10,832 bases of DNA from an uncultured Atopobiaceae bacterium (lineage in GTDB: Bacteria; Actinomycetota; Coriobacteriia; Coriobacteriales; Atopobiaceae): positions 1 to 10,832 of the forward strand of contig CAJOKK010000033.1 of assembly GCA_905235165.1 (NCBI GenBank), given 5' to 3'. The notes beneath the pieces are model-generated. The model was not told where the DNA came from, searched no databases, and was given only the letters and a program-made list of their open reading frames with translations. Below are positions 1 to 6,580 of this stretch, piece by piece. Within the stretch, counting starts at the first letter, position 1. Each line of letters starts with the position of its first letter. Position numbers and translations under genes: made by a program.

Positions 1-885
1 TGCCGTGAAGACTTCCGACAGGAAATAATAGACGGCCATTGCCGCAAGAATCACGAATGTCGTGAAGATGTAATGCCAGATGAACTGATGATAGAACACT
101 CTTTCGTACAGGACGAACGTGTCCGTGATCTTGACACCGATGAGTGTGTATACCGCACAGGTCGCGGCAATGCCGCAAAGCCCGATCAACAGGCAGCGCA
201 GATAGAATTTTTTCTTGTCGGTCACACGCTGCAACACGGTAGCGAACACCATGCCGATGACCGGATAGTACAGCCAGGTGAGCAGCGGAAATGAGACGTG
301 TTCATTTGTCGCATAGAATAGTCCCAGAGCGTATTCGCACGCGAGATTCGGGAGCGGGAACTGCGCGAGGAACGTACCGGTAAAGCAGGCCAGTATCGAG
401 ACCGTCACCATAGCCGGCAGAGAAAAGTTACCGAGCTTCATAAGCGCGATTGCGAAGAACGCCATACCAGCGAACTGAAGGATGCTTACCAAAAGAAGAG
501 AATCCCAGAGGCCCATTACGGCCGTCGTGCCAAAGAAAAAAATTCCTATCAGAAGAGGCAGCGTTCCTTTGAAGAAGTTCAGCAAATACCCGTTTCTGAG
601 CAGCTTGCCTCCTCTTACCATCATCTCCTTGGGAGACGTATGCCGCGAGTAGATAATCCCGACGCCCATCGCGAACATGAACACCGGAGCTCCGATCGGC
701 CCTGCAAGGAATTCGAGAATCCAGCGGAAAGCCCCCACCGGCATTTCCCCTTCGGGGTCATATATGCTCAGATACTCATAGGTGTGGGTGACCACCATAA
801 GAAGGATTGTGAATGACTTTGCCCAGTCAAACTCGCTCTGTCTTCCGGTATTTACCGGCTTTTTTGATAATAATTTTTTACTCAT
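1..885 (-). CDS. multi-pass membrane acyltransferase, 3' end cut by window edge
   Basis: Translating the minus strand from the ATG at 885-883 gives 295 residues open to the window edge, so the C-terminus is missing. The N-terminus carries R-Q-S-E-F-D-W-A-K (residues 15-23) running into the first hydrophobic helix, with a histidine at 34 just inside it (V-V-T-H). This pattern is typical of integral-membrane acyltransferases (acyltransferase-3, or HGSNAT-like DUF1624). About eight hydrophobic segments are visible (near 25-40, 58-80, 103-125, 130-150, 155-175, 195-215, 225-245 and 270-290). Such proteins usually transfer acyl groups to cell-surface sugars or lipids; the substrate here cannot be told. 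An in-frame TAA lies upstream, and the ATG follows a weak GGGTGG eight bases away. By hand count 541-600 is 26/60 G+C, against 39/60 in argG (9541-9600), which suggests acquisition from a lower-GC source. Family is fairly sure, exact subfamily not. Confidence 0.78.
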   Translation of the reverse strand, partial: MSKKLLSKKPVNTGRQSEFDWAKSFTILLMVVTHTYEYLSIYDPEGEMPVGAFRWILEFLAGPIGAPVFMFAMGVGIIYSRHTSPKEMMVRGGKLLRNGYLLNFFKGTLPLLIGIFFFGTTAVMGLWDSLLLVSILQFAGMAFFAIALMKLGNFSLPAMVTVSILACFTGTFLAQFPLPNLACEYALGLFYATNEHVSFPLLTWLYYPVIGMVFATVLQRVTDKKKFYLRCLLIGLCGIAATCAVYTLIGVKITDTFVLYERVFYHQFIWHYIFTTFVILAAMAVYYFLSEVFTA

Positions 886-935
886 ATCACAGACCACCCG
901 CCTCACAGATTAATTCAAATACTGTTTCATCAAGA

Positions 936-977
936 TTATCCAGAACAATTATTGCCTTATCCAGAACAATTATTGCC
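936..977. repeat. two perfect tandem copies of a 21-bp repeat, possible operator
   Basis: The 21-base unit TTATCCAGAACAATTATTGCC with its last base occurs at 936-956 and again, identical and abutting, at 957-977. Each copy contains CAAT-T-ATTG, a small dyad. The pair sits between the putative TATAAT of the acyltransferase gene (995-1000, minus strand) and its start codon, so it would lie in the first part of the transcript. A 21-bp period places both copies on the same DNA face, which suits a repressor or activator binding as two dimers. The operator role is inference; the repeat itself is directly visible. Confidence 0.6.
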
Positions 978-994
978 CCCGTGAACAGATATGC

Positions 995-1000
995 ATTATA
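995..1000 (-). promoter_or_regulatory. putative -10 box for the acyltransferase gene
   Basis: The minus strand reads TATAAT here, a perfect consensus -10, in an AT-rich stretch about 110 bases upstream of the acyltransferase ATG. No good -35 is found at 16-18 bases (the best-placed hexamer is CAACGG), so an activator or an unusual promoter would be needed. A start near 988 would put the tandem 21-bp repeats inside the 5' leader. Confidence 0.45.
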
Positions 1001-1010
1001 CGATTAACTC

Positions 1011-1346
1011 AGAGTTTCCGTTGGAGCGAGGCGCTTTATATCCCAATATCTGAAGATACTGTCCACGGCTTAGTCAGACGTGTGTTGTTTGGCTCGAATC
1101 ACCGTAACGGTTCCCAGCGCGCCCCGCTCAGCGGAGCCGAGCCGTCATCTAGACGCGCGGGGGCAGACTCGCATGCTCGGCTGGCTTGCTCGCGCGCACT
1201 CTTTTTGGTGGACATTTGCCGGTCTGTGATGCTCCGGTGAAGACATACGCTCACCGATAGCAACCGTCAGGGATATGGTGGTTGGGGAATACACTTCATA
1301 AGTTGCAATCGCCGGCGGTCTTGTCCGCCACGACTTTTGGAGTGTA
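1011..1346. other. remaining divergent spacer, GC-rich hairpin region, no gene seen
   Basis: No convincing coding frame was found here. The stretch 1120-1200 is strongly GC-rich and self-complementary. AGCCGAGC at 1135-1142 can pair with GCTCGGCT at 1175-1182, and CGTC at 1143-1146 with GACG at 1152-1155 inside that loop. Alternating GCGCGC tracts flank it at 1127-1132 and 1192-1197. It resembles the hairpin-rich spacers after the tRNA and after argG. The aminopeptidase promoter should lie between about 1200 and 1340, but I could not pick a credible -35/-10 pair. Confidence 0.4.
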
Positions 1347-2627
1347 ATGGGTCATATGACTACTGAGGAATGCCGCCGCGCGCTTGAGGGGCTTTCCGAT
1401 CAAATAGCTCGTTACGCCGAGCTTATCGTGCGTAAGGGCGCAGCTGTGCGTCCTGGCCAGGAAGTGGTCGTCCAGGCTCCCGTTGAGCGAGCCGACTTCG
1501 TACGCCTGCTAGTTGAACGTGCCTACGCCGCTGGCGCGGGCCATGTAACGGTTATCTGGGTTGACGACGCAATCACGCGCCTTGAGTATGAAAACGTCGA
1601 GCTCTCTTACTTCCAACACACGCCCGACTGGAAGATTGCGCAGCTTAACGGCCTTGCTGAGGCTGGTGCCGCCTTCATCTTCCTCGAGGGGAGCGACCCG
1701 CTTGCCCTCAACGGGATAGATCCCGCCAAGCCGGCGGCGGCAGCGAAGGCGCGCAACGAGGAGTGCCGCTCCTTCAGGGATGGCATGGACTACGGTCATA
1801 ACGTGTGGACCATCGCGGGCGTTCCCGTTAAGGCCTGGGCAAAGAAGGTCTTTGAGGACGTGCCCGATGACGAGGCCATCTATCGTCTGTGGATTGCCAT
1901 TCTCGAGACGTCTCGTGCCGACGGAGAAGATCCTCAGCAGGAGTGGGAAACCCATAACGCCGCTTTCGAGAAGAACAAGCGCTTCTTGAACGAGAACGCG
2001 TTCGACCGCTTGCACTATCAGTCAAAGAATGGCACAGATCTGACGATCGGCCTGCGTGAGGGGCATATTTGGGAAGGCGGTGCCTCCCAGGCAAGGGACG
2101 GTGCGGTTTTCTTCCCCAACATTCCCACCGAGGAGGTCTTCACCACGCCCGACTGCACGCGTGCCGACGGCGTGGTTCACTCGGCTCTGCCGCTCGTCCA
2201 TTCCGGCCAGGTGGTACGCGATTTCTGGCTGCGCTTTGAGAATGGCGCCGTAGTTGACTACGACGCGGTTCAGGGCAAGGAGGTCTTACGGCATATCCTC
2301 GAGACCGACAAGAACGCCGTGCGCTTGGGTGAGTGCGCCCTCATCTCGAAGAACACCCCCATTCGCGAGACGAAGATTCTGTTCTACGACACGCTTTACG
2401 ATGAGAACGCGAGCTGTCACCTCGCACTGGGCATGGGCTTTCCTGAGTGCATCGAGGGAGGCCTCGAGATGAGCAAGGAGGAGCTCCTTGCCAGTGGGGT
2501 AAACCAGAGCGCCACGCACGTCGACTTCATGATCGGAACGGATGACCTATCGGTCACGGGAATAAAGCCAGATGGCGAAGAGGTTCCAATATTTCTCAAT
2601 GGACAGTGGGTTTGGGAAAACGAGTAA
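1347..2627 (+). CDS. M29-family metallo-aminopeptidase (AmpS/PepS-like)
   Basis: This 426-residue protein has the length of M29 aminopeptidases (about 410), cytosolic enzymes that remove N-terminal residues from peptides using two metal ions. The expected ligands are present in order: Glu262/263 in P-T-E-E-V-F, Glu329 in R-L-G-E, His358 in S-C-H-L-A-L-G, His391 and Asp393 in H-V-D-F-M-I-G. Tyr351 just before the first His block fits the conserved family tyrosine. The start ATG at 1347 is preceded by TTGGAG ending four bases away; the ATG at 1356 is too far from it, so the longer form is preferred. There is no signal peptide. The gene stands alone, divergent from the acyltransferase and followed after 17 bases by tRNA-Lys. 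It probably serves peptide turnover and amino acid recycling. Family assignment is firm; the natural substrate is not known. Confidence 0.93.
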   Translation: MGHMTTEECRRALEGLSDQIARYAELIVRKGAAVRPGQEVVVQAPVERADFVRLLVERAYAAGAGHVTVIWVDDAITRLEYENVELSYFQHTPDWKIAQLNGLAEAGAAFIFLEGSDPLALNGIDPAKPAAAAKARNEECRSFRDGMDYGHNVWTIAGVPVKAWAKKVFEDVPDDEAIYRLWIAILETSRADGEDPQQEWETHNAAFEKNKRFLNENAFDRLHYQSKNGTDLTIGLREGHIWEGGASQARDGAVFFPNIPTEEVFTTPDCTRADGVVHSALPLVHSGQVVRDFWLRFENGAVVDYDAVQGKEVLRHILETDKNAVRLGECALISKNTPIRETKILFYDTLYDENASCHLALGMGFPECIEGGLEMSKEELLASGVNQSATHVDFMIGTDDLSVTGIKPDGEEVPIFLNGQWVWENE

Positions 2628-2629
2628 GG

Positions 2630-2635
2630 TAGAAT
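2630..2635 (+). promoter_or_regulatory. putative -10 box of the tRNA-Lys gene
   Basis: TAGAAT lies 9 bases before the mature tRNA 5' end and just after the aminopeptidase stop codon, the right distance for transcription to begin within a few bases of the tRNA. No clear -35 stands at 16-18 bases (only a loose TGGACA further up, inside the aminopeptidase 3' end). The tRNA may also be made by readthrough from the aminopeptidase gene, as no terminator separates them. Confidence 0.35.
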
Positions 2636-2644
2636 AAACACCGC

Positions 2645-2720
2645 GCGCCGTTAGCTCAGTTGGTAGAGCAGGGGACTTTTAATCCCAAGGTCCAGGGTTC
2701 GAGACCCTGACGGCGCACCA
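2645..2720 (+). tRNA. tRNA-Lys (anticodon UUU)
   Basis: A complete 76-base cloverleaf including an encoded CCA end. The acceptor stem GCGCCGT (2645-2651) pairs with ACGGCGC (2710-2716), followed by A-CCA. The D arm is GCTC/GAGC around AGTTGGTA. The anticodon loop CTTTTAA gives TTT, reading Lys AAA and AAG. The T arm CAGGG-TTCGAGA-CCCTG is canonical. One weak point is a G/A apposition at the outer anticodon-stem pair. A terminator follows directly, and the 3' part from the T loop on is repeated at 2876-2895. Confidence 0.96.
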
Positions 2721-2773
2721 TTTGAACAAGAGGGCCTCGGCAACGGGGCCCTTTTCTTGTGCGGCGCCATCGC
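2701..2773 (+). repeat. 73-bp perfect direct repeat, copy 1 (tRNA tail plus terminator)
   Basis: This copy runs from inside the T loop of tRNA-Lys through CCA, the whole terminator and 13 bases beyond. It is identical to 2876-2948. The flanking bases differ (C before copy 1, A before copy 2; A after copy 1, G after copy 2), so 73 is the full length of identity. A repeat whose edge falls in a tRNA 3' half is what tRNA-targeting integrases leave as att sites, but the interval holds no integrase. Confidence 0.9.
2732..2755 (+). terminator. rho-independent terminator of tRNA-Lys
   Basis: GGGCCTCG and CGGGGCCC form an 8-bp stem closed by a GCAA tetraloop and followed by TTTTCTT. Flanking ACAAG (2726-2730) and CTTGT (2756-2760) can also pair outside it. 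It ends the tRNA transcript and possibly that of the aminopeptidase. Confidence 0.88.
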
Positions 2774-2875
2774 AGGGTCTCGAACCCGCGAGGGCGGCAT
2801 GCGCCGGTGGCGCATGCCGGGCGGAGGGCGCGAAGCGCCCGGAGCCGGAGAGCGTTGGCCGCAGGCCAACGCGGA
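2774..2875. repeat. 102-bp insert made of an inverted T-arm copy and three perfect hairpins
   Basis: Between the two 73-bp repeats stand three hairpins with three-base loops: 2795-2819 (11-bp stem around GGCATGCGCC, loop GGT), 2826-2840 (GGGCGC, loop GAA) and 2852-2872 (GCGTTGGCC, loop GCA). The insert opens with a 15-base inverted copy of the tRNA T arm: CAGGGTCTCGAACCC at 2773-2787 is the reverse complement of 2695-2709. No protein gene is credible here. It looks like a non-coding hairpin element or the scar of a rearrangement at the tRNA end. Confidence 0.75.
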
Positions 2876-2948
2876 GAGACCCTGACGGCGCACCATTTGA
2901 ACAAGAGGGCCTCGGCAACGGGGCCCTTTTCTTGTGCGGCGCCATCGC
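2876..2948 (+). repeat. 73-bp perfect direct repeat, copy 2
   Basis: Identical to 2701-2773, offset by 175 bases. It begins in mid T loop, so no functional second tRNA exists; only the tRNA tail, CCA and the terminator are copied. Perfect identity suggests a recent event or ongoing homogenisation. Confidence 0.9.
2907..2930 (+). terminator. second copy of the tRNA-Lys terminator
   Basis: Same 8-bp GGGCCTCG stem, GCAA loop and TTTTCTT tail as at 2732-2755, carried along in the 73-bp repeat. It lies about 200 bases before the phosphatase gene and further insulates the kinase cluster from upstream transcription. Confidence 0.8.
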
Positions 2949-3042
2949 GTCGGCCAAGCTGCTTCGCTCCGCGCTCCCCGATGGGCCGTCACCTCTCCCA
3001 GAAAGAGGGATGGCTCACTGCTTTGGGGAGACAATGTGTATC

Positions 3043-3048
3043 TACAAT
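3043..3048 (+). promoter_or_regulatory. candidate -10 box for the phosphatase-kinase operon
   Basis: TACAAT stands 84 bases before the phosphatase start, in the only AT-rich stretch after the tRNA repeats. The region at -35 spacing (CTTTGG, 3021-3026) matches consensus poorly. A second candidate, TATACA at 3100-3105, also lacks a well-spaced -35. A promoter somewhere here is likely because two terminators lie upstream; the exact box is a guess. Confidence 0.35.
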
Positions 3049-3132
3049 TACCCAATATGAGTGTTTTCTGTATTTATCGCTTGAAACAGGTAAGCTCGAT
3101 ATACACAGAGCGAAGGAAAGAGTTTCTACAAC

Positions 3133-4053
3133 ATGTATCGTGTGAGTGCATACAGCAACGCTGGCCTCCACAAGGAGACAAACCAGGACAGTTGCCTTTA
3201 TGAAGTGGCTACCACGCCATGTGGTGAAATCGCATTGCTCGTGATGTGCGATGGAGTCGGAGGACTTTCCGCTGGTGAGTTGGCGAGTGCGTCCATCATC
3301 CACTGGTTCTCTGACTGGTTCGAGCATATTCTGCCCCGCAATCTGTCGGGCGGCCTGCTCCCTCCTGACGAACTCTATAGCATCGTGCAGGAGCAGTGGT
3401 CTCGAGGCATGCAGCGTCTCAACAGCTCGCTGCGAGGCTATGGCCGAACCCTGGGCAGTGAGCTCGGAAGTACCTGTACGGCCCTTCTTCTCTACGGAGG
3501 GCGCTATCTCATCTGCCATATCGGTGACTGCCGAGTCTATCGCTTTACCGAAAGCTCGATGGAGCAGCTCACGGACGACCAGACTTGGGTTGCCCGCGAG
3601 GTCGCGCGTGGCAACATCTCGCCGGCGCAGGCACGCAACCATCCGCAGAAGAACGTTATCCTGCAGTCCGTTGGTTCCCAGGGCGACCTCAGTCCTGTGT
3701 TTACGCGCGGAGACATCTACCTTGGCGACGTCTACCTGGTCTGCTGCGACGGCTTCAGGAACGAGCTCTTTGATGACGAGCTCTTTGGCGCCTTTGGCAC
3801 CCTTCCGGCAGCGGCAAGTGACCAAGAGCTCCAAGATGCCTGCGAGCACCTTGCCAGGCTCGTCATGAACCGTGGCGAGTACGACAACGTCAGTGCAGTG
3901 GCGTGCATGGTCCAGAGCGAAGGGGACTACGGCTCGCCGATCCTTAACGTTCCCGACTCCTCGGCGCTGGTTGTCGAGACCATCGAGGAGGAGCCGGAAG
4001 ACAATACTGCCGACCTGTTTGAAGGGGCAGGAGAGGCGGGTTCATATGCCTAA
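3133..4053 (+). CDS. PP2C-family Ser/Thr protein phosphatase
   Basis: This 306-residue soluble protein shows the ordered PP2C motifs: T-N-Q-D (Asp19), V-M-C-D-G-V-G-G (Asp40), G-S-T-C-T-A-L (112-118), I-G-D-C-R-V-Y (130-136), C-C-D-G-F (Asp206) and Y-D-N-V-S-A (Asp251). The acidic residues bind the two or three Mg/Mn ions that activate water to strip phosphate from Ser and Thr. There is no signal peptide or membrane segment, so it acts in the cytosol. An acidic tail after about 262 includes V-E-T-I-E-E-E-P-E. The ATG at 3133 follows AAGGAAAGAG (3113-3122). The last eight bases overlap the kinase gene, so the two are co-translated. It very likely reverses the phosphorylation made by that kinase, as in other bacterial PP2C/kinase pairs. 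Confidence 0.95.
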   Translation: MYRVSAYSNAGLHKETNQDSCLYEVATTPCGEIALLVMCDGVGGLSAGELASASIIHWFSDWFEHILPRNLSGGLLPPDELYSIVQEQWSRGMQRLNSSLRGYGRTLGSELGSTCTALLLYGGRYLICHIGDCRVYRFTESSMEQLTDDQTWVAREVARGNISPAQARNHPQKNVILQSVGSQGDLSPVFTRGDIYLGDVYLVCCDGFRNELFDDELFGAFGTLPAAASDQELQDACEHLARLVMNRGEYDNVSAVACMVQSEGDYGSPILNVPDSSALVVETIEEEPEDNTADLFEGAGEAGSYA

Positions 4054-5803
4054 AGAGACCGCGATTGGCAGCAAGTTCGGCGGGCGCTACAGCGTCATCG
4101 ACAAGTTGGGCGAGGGCGGCATGTCCGTCGTTTGGCTTGCGAGGGACATGCGTCTCGAGAAGCTGTGGGCCGTCAAGGAAGTCAAGAAGAACAACAACGA
4201 CCCGGTTTCCCAGATAGACTTTGGCCTCATGCGTCGAGAGGCCAACATCATGAGGAACCTCGACCATCCCAACATCGTGCACGTCGTGGACGTTATCGAT
4301 GAGGATGACTCCATGTACGTCGTCATGGACTACGTGCAAGGCAGGGACCTCGCCGACATCATGCGCGAGCGCGCCAGGACCGCGCCGGATGGCGTCTACG
4401 CCTATCCCGAGGAGGACGTGATCCATTGGGGCATCCAGCTCTGTGATGCCTTGGGCTATCTGCATAACCAGACCCCGCCCATCATCTACCGCGACATGAA
4501 GCCCGGCAATGTCATGGTGCAGGCCAATGGCAAGATCAAGATCATCGACTTCGGTATCGCGCGTGAGTTCAAGAGCAACAAGGAGCTTGATACCCGACCG
4601 CTGGGAACGCGTGGCTTCGCGTCGCCCGAGGCGGTCGAGAACGTTTCGCAAACCGACGCTCGTTCCGACATCTACTCCCTGGGCGTGACCCTCTTCCATC
4701 TCGTTACGGGCCACAGCCCCATGGAGTACGTAACGCAGCCCAACCTTCCGCCCATTCGTAGCATCAATCCGCAGCTGTCCCCGTCGCTCGAGGCTACCAT
4801 CATTCGCGCGACGCAGTGGGACCCCGATGCTCGTCAGCAATCCATGGCGGAGCTGCGCTATGAGCTCGAGAATCCCGTGGAGCCGGAGCACCAGAGGTGG
4901 ATGGAGCAGACGCTTGCCCGCTTCAAGTTCTTCTCCATCACCGGCGCTATATGCATCGTTCTCGGTCTTGGCTGCCTGCTGGGCAGCACGGCCGTTCGAA
5001 AGTCGGCTTTTGACGACATCATGGCTCGCGCGGCCGAGGCCGACACCTCCGAGAGCAGCGGAAACGTCTCAGAGGCCGAGGAGCTGTATCTCCGGGCGAT
5101 CGAGATTAACCCTGACAGCATCGAGCCCTACCAGGAGCTCGTTGACAGGGTCTACAAGAAGGACAACGTCTTCTCGCTTACCGAGTCCGAGCGCTGGAAC
5201 GACCTCTTCCTGGAGCATCGTGACCAGCTCGAGAAGCACTATGCCTACGGCAAGCTTTGCTATGACGTGGGAATCGACTACTTCATCTACTTCAACTACG
5301 GCGACGAGTTGAACCGTGGTGACATGGCGGTCGTGTGGTTTGCACGCGCCCTCAAGGGCAATGCCCTCAATGAGAAGGAGAGGGCTGCGGCTCAGAACTA
5401 CCTGACCATCAGCTCCTTCCAGCGTTCGATCCAGAAGGCGACCGTCGAGGGCGGCGATCGACAGGCCTACCTCGATTACTTCAAGGCCTTGAGCGGTGCC
5501 GTCGCGGAGGCGACCGATGCTGACACCATCGCGCAGCTCCGTCTTTACAACGTGGCGGCCCACGCGCTTGGTTCGCAGTTGTATGTCAGCGGCTTCGTCC
5601 GTTCGGGAGTTGCGGAGAAGGACGCAGTTGCCCTCCTCGATCAGGTGACCAAGCAGACGGAGTCCCTCTCGGAGGTCTGCAAGGCGAGCTTTGCCACGGA
5701 CCAGCTCTACGAAGAGGTCATTAAGGCTTGCGAGAAGGCGCAGGAGAACGTCAAGACCGTGTACGCCCAAAGCGGAACTGGGAAGGAGGCGGTTGCCCAA
5801 TGA
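4046..5803 (+). CDS. membrane Ser/Thr protein kinase with TPR-like outer domain
   Basis: This 585-residue protein has an N-terminal Hanks-type kinase domain (about 15-280): glycine loop G-E-G-G-M-S-V-V (22-29), Lys44 in A-V-K-E-V, Glu65 in helix C, catalytic Y-R-D-M-K-P-G-N (Asp150, Lys152, Asn155; Tyr replaces the usual His), D-F-G at 168-170 and S-P-E at 193-195 in place of A-P-E. One transmembrane helix (about 297-317) follows, then about 265 largely helical residues, starting with a TPR-like unit at 323-358 (A-E-E-L-Y-L-R-A-I-E-I-N-P). It lacks the PASTA repeats of PknB, so its outer domain probably senses a protein or peptide ligand. Start chosen at 4046, eight bases inside the phosphatase gene, because AGGAGAGG (4029-4036) precedes it by nine bases; the frame is open upstream to 3872 but that stretch is out-of-frame phosphatase sequence. 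It overlaps the next gene by ATGA. Confidence 0.94.
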   Translation: MPKETAIGSKFGGRYSVIDKLGEGGMSVVWLARDMRLEKLWAVKEVKKNNNDPVSQIDFGLMRREANIMRNLDHPNIVHVVDVIDEDDSMYVVMDYVQGRDLADIMRERARTAPDGVYAYPEEDVIHWGIQLCDALGYLHNQTPPIIYRDMKPGNVMVQANGKIKIIDFGIAREFKSNKELDTRPLGTRGFASPEAVENVSQTDARSDIYSLGVTLFHLVTGHSPMEYVTQPNLPPIRSINPQLSPSLEATIIRATQWDPDARQQSMAELRYELENPVEPEHQRWMEQTLARFKFFSITGAICIVLGLGCLLGSTAVRKSAFDDIMARAAEADTSESSGNVSEAEELYLRAIEINPDSIEPYQELVDRVYKKDNVFSLTESERWNDLFLEHRDQLEKHYAYGKLCYDVGIDYFIYFNYGDELNRGDMAVVWFARALKGNALNEKERAAAQNYLTISSFQRSIQKATVEGGDRQAYLDYFKALSGAVAEATDADTIAQLRLYNVAAHALGSQLYVSGFVRSGVAEKDAVALLDQVTKQTESLSEVCKASFATDQLYEEVIKACEKAQENVKTVYAQSGTGKEAVAQ

Positions 5804-6465
5804 TGACGCAACAGGTTCTTTTCTGGGTCGGCCTTGCGCTCCTCGTCATCGGAGTCATCTCTCTTGGTATGGCCATCTACATCTATACCTCGCGTAACAT
5901 CACCGACATTCTCGATGACCTTTCCGGTAAGAAGCGCGCCGATGCCATCGCGGCAATGGAAGCCGAGCTCAGTGGTCCGAGGCGTCGTGGGGGAGACGGA
6001 ACCACGAGCGGTTTTCTCGGCTTCGGAACCTCGGGCCTCCTTGGTGGCAGGAACAGCACCGGAAGGTTCGACACCGGTACGAATTCGACGACCTTTGGGA
6101 CGCAGAGCGGGCGAAACGACACGAGTTCTCGCAGCCTGAGGATGGAGAAGCGAGCCAACCGAACCGCTGGCGTGGCGAGCAACACCTCAGAAGAGCTTGC
6201 GAAGCCTCAGGCCGATGCGTACGCTGATAAGCCTACGGTTGACATCTACTCCGCAGAGACGGTTACCACCCTTCGCGACGAGTCGCTTCCGAGGCGTGAG
6301 CCTGAGGTAACAACGGTTATCTCCTCCGATGCGGCACCGCAATCCGCAGACGTGCAGGAGCCGGTGGATGACTCCGTTTACGAGGGCTTTGTGGTCGTGC
6401 GAAAGGCCATGCTCATGGAGAGCACCGAGTATCTCTCCGTCGGGCAAGAAGGCGGACGTGCGTAA
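5800..6465 (+). CDS. one-pass membrane protein with Thr-rich cytoplasmic tail, function unknown
   Basis: A 221-residue protein not recognised as a known family. It starts at ATG 5800 in an ATGA overlap with the kinase stop, with AAGGAGG at 5783-5789. One hydrophobic helix spans about 7-29, followed by S-R-N-I-T-D and basic K-K-R, so the C-terminal bulk is probably cytoplasmic. The tail is low-complexity, rich in Gly, Ser, Thr and Arg at 60-130, and predicted disordered. It contains V-T-T-L (155-158) and E-V-T-T-V-I (169-174), closely matching motifs in the FHA protein downstream. Its position between kinase and FHA gene makes it a candidate substrate or adaptor of the kinase (inference). The 3' end is uncertain: a shift of frame near 6435 would extend it to 6562 without meeting a stop. 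Confidence 0.75.
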   Translation: MMTQQVLFWVGLALLVIGVISLGMAIYIYTSRNITDILDDLSGKKRADAIAAMEAELSGPRRRGGDGTTSGFLGFGTSGLLGGRNSTGRFDTGTNSTTFGTQSGRNDTSSRSLRMEKRANRTAGVASNTSEELAKPQADAYADKPTVDIYSAETVTTLRDESLPRREPEVTTVISSDAAPQSADVQEPVDDSVYEGFVVVRKAMLMESTEYLSVGQEGGRA

Positions 6466-6485
6466 GCATTCATACAAGCCTGTTG

Positions 6486-6520
6486 GCCCTCCGGTGTGTC
6501 ACAAAGACACGCCGGAGGGC
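6486..6520 (+). other. strong intercistronic hairpin without T-tract
   Basis: GCCCTCCGGTGTGTC (6486-6500) pairs with GACACGCCGGAGGGC (6506-6520) over 15 bp with one T-G wobble and an ACAAA loop. No T run follows (GACGTGCATG), so it is not a classic intrinsic terminator. It lies between the small membrane gene and the FHA gene and could set mRNA stability, processing or relative expression within the operon. Confidence 0.6.
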
Positions 6521-6580
6521 GACGTGCATGATAAGGTTCTTGTCGGCATGATGGGTTCGTGAGCCAAAGAGAGGAAGGTT

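Noticed and set aside
2876..2895. Second tRNA gene
   Set aside because: Only the T loop 3' side, acceptor 3' strand and CCA are present; D and anticodon arms are absent.
2701..2948. CRISPR-like array
   Set aside because: Only two long repeats that include a tRNA tail and terminator; no short regularly spaced repeats and no cas genes.
2651..3060. Several open frames on both strands across the tRNA and its repeats
   Set aside because: They run through the tRNA, two terminators and hairpins; their internal repeats only reflect the 73-bp DNA repeat.
3872..4045. 58-codon upstream extension of the kinase frame
   Set aside because: It overlaps the end of the phosphatase gene out of frame, reads as Arg/Ser/Pro-rich shadow sequence and has no homology to a kinase N-terminus; ATG 4046 has a good ribosome site.
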